A DNA stretch of 38,420 bases. Origin: Candidatus Wolfebacteria bacterium RIFOXYD12_FULL_48_21 (lineage in GTDB: Bacteria; Patescibacteriota; Minisyncoccia; UBA6257; UBA9933). Of this stretch, positions 35,663 to 38,420 are shown one piece after another. Where the stretch lies: the NCBI GenBank assembly GCA_001793945.1, contig MGIW01000003.1:226603-265022 (forward strand), given 5' to 3'. The stretch's first letter is position 1. The number at the start of each line of letters is the position of its first letter. The notes below the pieces were generated by a model, which made no database searches, was not told the origin of the DNA, and saw only the letters and a program-made list of their open reading frames with translations. Position numbers and translations under genes: made by a program.

Positions 35663-35821
35663 TGAGTTATGGCGGGAATTCATTTTAATCTTGCGCGAAA
35701 CGCAATGTATATTATCGTCTTGCGATGACGATAATAAAAAGGTTGTGGATCCCCGTTTTCACGGGGATGACAGAGGGGATGCGGGGATGACGATATAGGG
35801 GTTGGCATGATGCCGTTGCGT

Positions 35822-35910
35822 TTGACTTTGTCGGGGAAAATGTATTATACAGTAAGTAGAACAAACGGCGCATAATGCGTATAAAAATTAAATGAACGGG
35901 AGGAGCCCCT
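35822..35910 (+). promoter_or_regulatory. Promoter and 5' leader of rfbF, homologous to the leader at 37087
   Basis: TTGACT-N17-TTATAC, then AAGTAGAACAAACGGCG...GGGAGGAG. Confidence 0.7.
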
Positions 35911-36699
35911 ATGGATATGAAAACGATCATTCTTTGTGGGGGTGAAGGAACCCGCATGAGGGAAGAAACGGAGTTTAAGCCGAAGCCGTTGGTATTGGTC
36001 GGTGGCAAGCCGATCCTGTGGCACATCATGAAGATCTATGCCCATTACGGGTACAATGATTTCATTTTGGCCTTGGGCTATCGGGGCGACATGATCAAGG
36101 AGTATTTCTTGCATTTGAATACGCTCCTGAACGATTTCACGCTCAATGTGCGGAACAATAAACTGACATTCCATAACAATGACTGCGATGACTTTCGGGT
36201 CACATTCGTTGAGACCGGATTGACCTCATTAACCGGCGAGCGGGTAAGGCGGCTCAAGCAGTATATCGGTGGCGAAGACTTCATGCTCACCTATGGTGAC
36301 GGAGTTGGCGATATCGACATCCAAAAACTGGTGGAGTTCCACCAGCGGCAGGGTACAATTGCCACGATCACTGGAGTGCACAAGGAGAGCCGGTTCGGTC
36401 TTCTTTCTATTGATCCACAGTCCGGCAAGGCAAATGATTTTTCCCAAGCAAAGGTGAAAGACTTTGAGCAGGGTGATTTCACTGATGTCGTTAACGGCGG
36501 GTTCATGGTGTTCAAGAATGAATTGTTCGATTTGATCAAACCTGATTCGATGGTCGAGCAGGTGTTTGTTCCGTTGGCGGAACGCGGAGAGCTTTCCGTT
36601 TTTACACATACTGGAAGATGGAAGCCCATGGATACCGCCAAGGAAGCCAAGGAGATGAACGAGCTGTGGGATCGAGATCCGTTCTGGAAGGTGTGGTAG
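35911..36699 (+). CDS. rfbF: Glucose-1-phosphate cytidylyltransferase
   Basis: MKTIILCGGEGTRMREETEFKPKPLVLVGGKPILWHIMKIYAHYGYNDFILALGYRGDMIKEYF. Confidence 0.93.
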   Translation: MDMKTIILCGGEGTRMREETEFKPKPLVLVGGKPILWHIMKIYAHYGYNDFILALGYRGDMIKEYFLHLNTLLNDFTLNVRNNKLTFHNNDCDDFRVTFVETGLTSLTGERVRRLKQYIGGEDFMLTYGDGVGDIDIQKLVEFHQRQGTIATITGVHKESRFGLLSIDPQSGKANDFSQAKVKDFEQGDFTDVVNGGFMVFKNELFDLIKPDSMVEQVFVPLAERGELSVFTHTGRWKPMDTAKEAKEMNELWDRDPFWKVW

Positions 36700-36714
36700 C
36701 GCGGTAAGCGCATA

Positions 36715-36742
36715 CAAGGAGGGGTAAAGCCCCTCCTTTTTT
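36715..36742 (+). terminator. Rho-independent terminator
   Basis: AAGGAGGGG taaag CCCCTCCTTTTTT. Confidence 0.88.
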
Positions 36743-36786
36743 GTTGGAAGTGGATCCCCGCCTCCACGGGGATGACAAAAACGCGT

Positions 36787-36910
36787 TGTCATCCCGAGTG
36801 CAGTGCAGCGAAGCGGAACGAAATCGAGGGATATGCATACTACAGATTCCTCGACTCCACGGATTACCGCGGAGTTTACCCTGAGCTTGTCGAACGGGCT
36901 CGGAATGACA
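36787..36910. repeat. Long REP-like palindromic repeat
   Basis: TGTCATCCCGAGTGCAGTGCAGCGAAGCGGAACGAAATCGAGGGAT...CAGATTCCTCGACTCC...CGGAATGACA. Confidence 0.9.
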
Positions 36911-36922
36911 CATTGAACACAC

Positions 36923-37025
36923 TGTCATCCCGAGTGTAATGCAGCGAAGCGGAGTGAAATCGAGGGATCCGTAGTAACGAGCAGATTCCTCGGCTCCGCA
37001 GAATACTGCTCCACTCGGAATGACA
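36923..37025. repeat. Long REP-like palindromic repeat
   Basis: TGTCATCCCGAGTGTAATGCAGCGAAGCGGAGTGAAATCGAGGGATCC...CACTCGGAATGACA. Confidence 0.9.
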
Positions 37026-37086
37026 AGGAACTGGATACCGGCTTTCGCCGGTATGACAATACAGGGGTTCGGTACTTACATCGCAT

Positions 37087-37173
37087 TTGACTTTTTTGCC
37101 AAAAATTATTATACAACAAGTAGAACAAACGGCGTATAAACGCATAACAATTTAATAGGCGGGAGGAGTTCCG
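37087..37173 (+). promoter_or_regulatory. Promoter and 5' leader of the dehydratase gene, homologous to that of rfbF
   Basis: TTGACT-N16-TTATAC, AAGTAGAACAAACGGCG...GGGAGGAG. Confidence 0.7.
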
Positions 37174-38151
37174 ATGACGAAGAACATTTTGAAAGGCAGT
37201 AATGTGTTGGTCACCGGTGCGACGGGGCTTGTTGGTGGTCATTTGACCGAGCAGCTAATTCGCATGGGTGCAAATGTCCATATTACGAGCCGTTCGTCCG
37301 ATCCGCGGTCGTACTTCAGCAGCAAGCACCTTGGCGATCGTGTGGTCAGTGCCATTTGCGACATCAAGGATTCTCAGCGGGTATTCGATGTCGTAAGCAA
37401 ATACGAGATCGAATATATTTTTCATCTTGCCGCGCAGGCCATCGTGCATACGGGGTTTGTGAATCCGTTCGAAACGCTGAATACGAATGTCATGGGCACC
37501 GCGAACATTCTTGAAGCCGCACGACATTCGCCGCGTATCAAAGGCATCGTGGTCGCTTCGAGCGACAAGGCTTACGGCAAGCAGTGCGATAATGTGATCG
37601 AAGGAGCGCCGATGGCGGGGGACCATCCGTATGATGTTTCCAAATCGTGCACCGATCTTATTGCCCGCGCATATGCGAAGACCTATGATCTTCCCGTGGC
37701 GGTAAGCCGCTTTGGGAATATCTATGGTCCCGGCGATCTGAACTTCAATCGCATCATTCCCGGCATCATGCGGGCGATCATCAGAAACGAAACATTCATG
37801 ATCCGGAGTGACGGAACATTCGTCCGCGATTATGTGTATGTGAAGGATGTTGTCGACGGGTACATCATGCTGATGGAGCAGATGAGTGCGGCCAAGGGCG
37901 AGGCTTTCAATTTTGGCGCGGCGCATAAGTATTCCGTACTTGGCATGGTCGATGCCGTGGGGAGAATCCTTGGCGTTGAGGTTCCCTGTACGGTATTGAA
38001 TAACCAGCGGAATGAGATTCCTTCGCAGAGTTTGAATTTCGAGAAGGCAAAGACGGTGCTCGGCTGGGAACCACAGCAAACATTTTCCGAGGGTATCGTG
38101 AGTACGGCCGATTGGTATCGACGGTATTTCACATTCATGCAACGCGGGTAA
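37174..38151 (+). CDS. NAD-dependent epimerase/dehydratase, possibly CDP-glucose 4,6-dehydratase (RfbG-like)
   Basis: VLVTGATGLVGGHLTEQLIRMGANVHITSRSS, YIFHLAAQAIVHTGFVNPFETLNTNVMGTANILEAAR, YDVSKSCTDLIARAYAKTY; neighbour of rfbF. Confidence 0.85.
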   Translation: MTKNILKGSNVLVTGATGLVGGHLTEQLIRMGANVHITSRSSDPRSYFSSKHLGDRVVSAICDIKDSQRVFDVVSKYEIEYIFHLAAQAIVHTGFVNPFETLNTNVMGTANILEAARHSPRIKGIVVASSDKAYGKQCDNVIEGAPMAGDHPYDVSKSCTDLIARAYAKTYDLPVAVSRFGNIYGPGDLNFNRIIPGIMRAIIRNETFMIRSDGTFVRDYVYVKDVVDGYIMLMEQMSAAKGEAFNFGAAHKYSVLGMVDAVGRILGVEVPCTVLNNQRNEIPSQSLNFEKAKTVLGWEPQQTFSEGIVSTADWYRRYFTFMQRG

Positions 38152-38167
38152 GTAGTGTGTTTTATGC

Positions 38168-38196
38168 AAAGGAGGGGCAAGGCCCCTTCTTTTTTG
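38168..38196 (+). terminator. Rho-independent terminator
   Basis: AAGGAGGGG caag GCCCCTTCTTTTTT. Confidence 0.85.
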
Positions 38197-38216
38197 TTTC
38201 TGTCATTGCGTTTAGG

Positions 38217-38319
38217 TGTCATCCCGAGTGCAACGCAGCGAAGCGGAGTGAAATCGAGGGATCTGTTTCGTACTGCAGATTCCTCGACTGCGCGGGGTAC
38301 CGCTCCGCTCGGAATGACA
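38217..38319. repeat. Long REP-like palindromic repeat
   Basis: TGTCATCCCGAGTGCAACGCAGCGAAGCGGAGTGAAATCGAGGGATCTG...GCTCGGAATGACA. Confidence 0.9.
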
Positions 38320-38328
38320 AAAACACAT

Positions 38329-38420
38329 TGTCATCCCGAGTGCAGCGCAGCGAAGCGGAGTGAAATCGAGGGATCTGCATACACTACAGATTCCTCGGCT
38401 CCGCAGAGTACTGCTCCACT
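38329..38420. repeat. Long REP-like palindromic repeat, cut by window end
   Basis: TGTCATCCCGAGTGCAGCGCAGCGAAGCGGAGTGAAATCGAGGGATCTGC...TGCTCCACT. Confidence 0.9.

Noticed and set aside
35711-35736. ATTATCGTC-ttgcgat-GACGATAAT hairpin as a sixth member of the hairpin cluster
   Set aside because: Separated by about 50 nt, with no shared apex or arm sequence with H1-H5; kept out of the cluster.

Overview
The window looks like a chromosomal segment of a Patescibacteria/CPR (Parcubacteria-like) bacterium. That assignment is an inference from gene content, short intergenic leaders and the protein families present; no taxonomic search was run. Recognisable coding content: cupin-type glucose-6-phosphate isomerase, family-5 ABC substrate-binding protein, SecG, a 4-TM holin-like protein, a TM-helix/MscS-like channel, a membrane-anchored ClpC-like AAA+ ATPase, a half-length MFS protein, a transketolase N-terminal subunit, a zinc-ribbon membrane protein, PrsW, Hsp20, glutamate racemase, an IS30-type transposase, two GIY-YIG nucleases, an MFS transporter, a winged-helix regulator, a large S-layer-like protein with a PG-binding domain, a PaaX/Cas2-like HTH protein, a giant secreted zinc-PLC/S1-P1-like + lamin-tail protein, a pilin-like protein, a TrmH/SpoU methyltransferase, an HTH + Doc/Fic toxin-antitoxin pair, RfbF and an NAD-dependent sugar dehydratase, plus two tRNA-Leu genes. 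The most interesting signals are outside the ordinary genes: (1) two ~40-bp near-perfect palindromes bracketing a PaaX/Cas2-like gene, next to a small promoter-terminator transcription unit; (2) a ~122-nt element present twice with compensatory changes in several stems; (3) REP-like palindromes everywhere, two GIY-YIG genes each framed by them, and the same palindromes inserted in frame in a secreted protein; (4) TTCGGCAA/TTGCCGAA sites clustered in the promoter, upstream region and coding sequence of a regulator; (5) five consecutive hairpins downstream of a Doc-type toxin; (6) a ~400-nt leader with mutually exclusive pairings upstream of the S-layer-like gene and a three-way-junction element downstream of it. 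No CRISPR array and no rRNA were seen.
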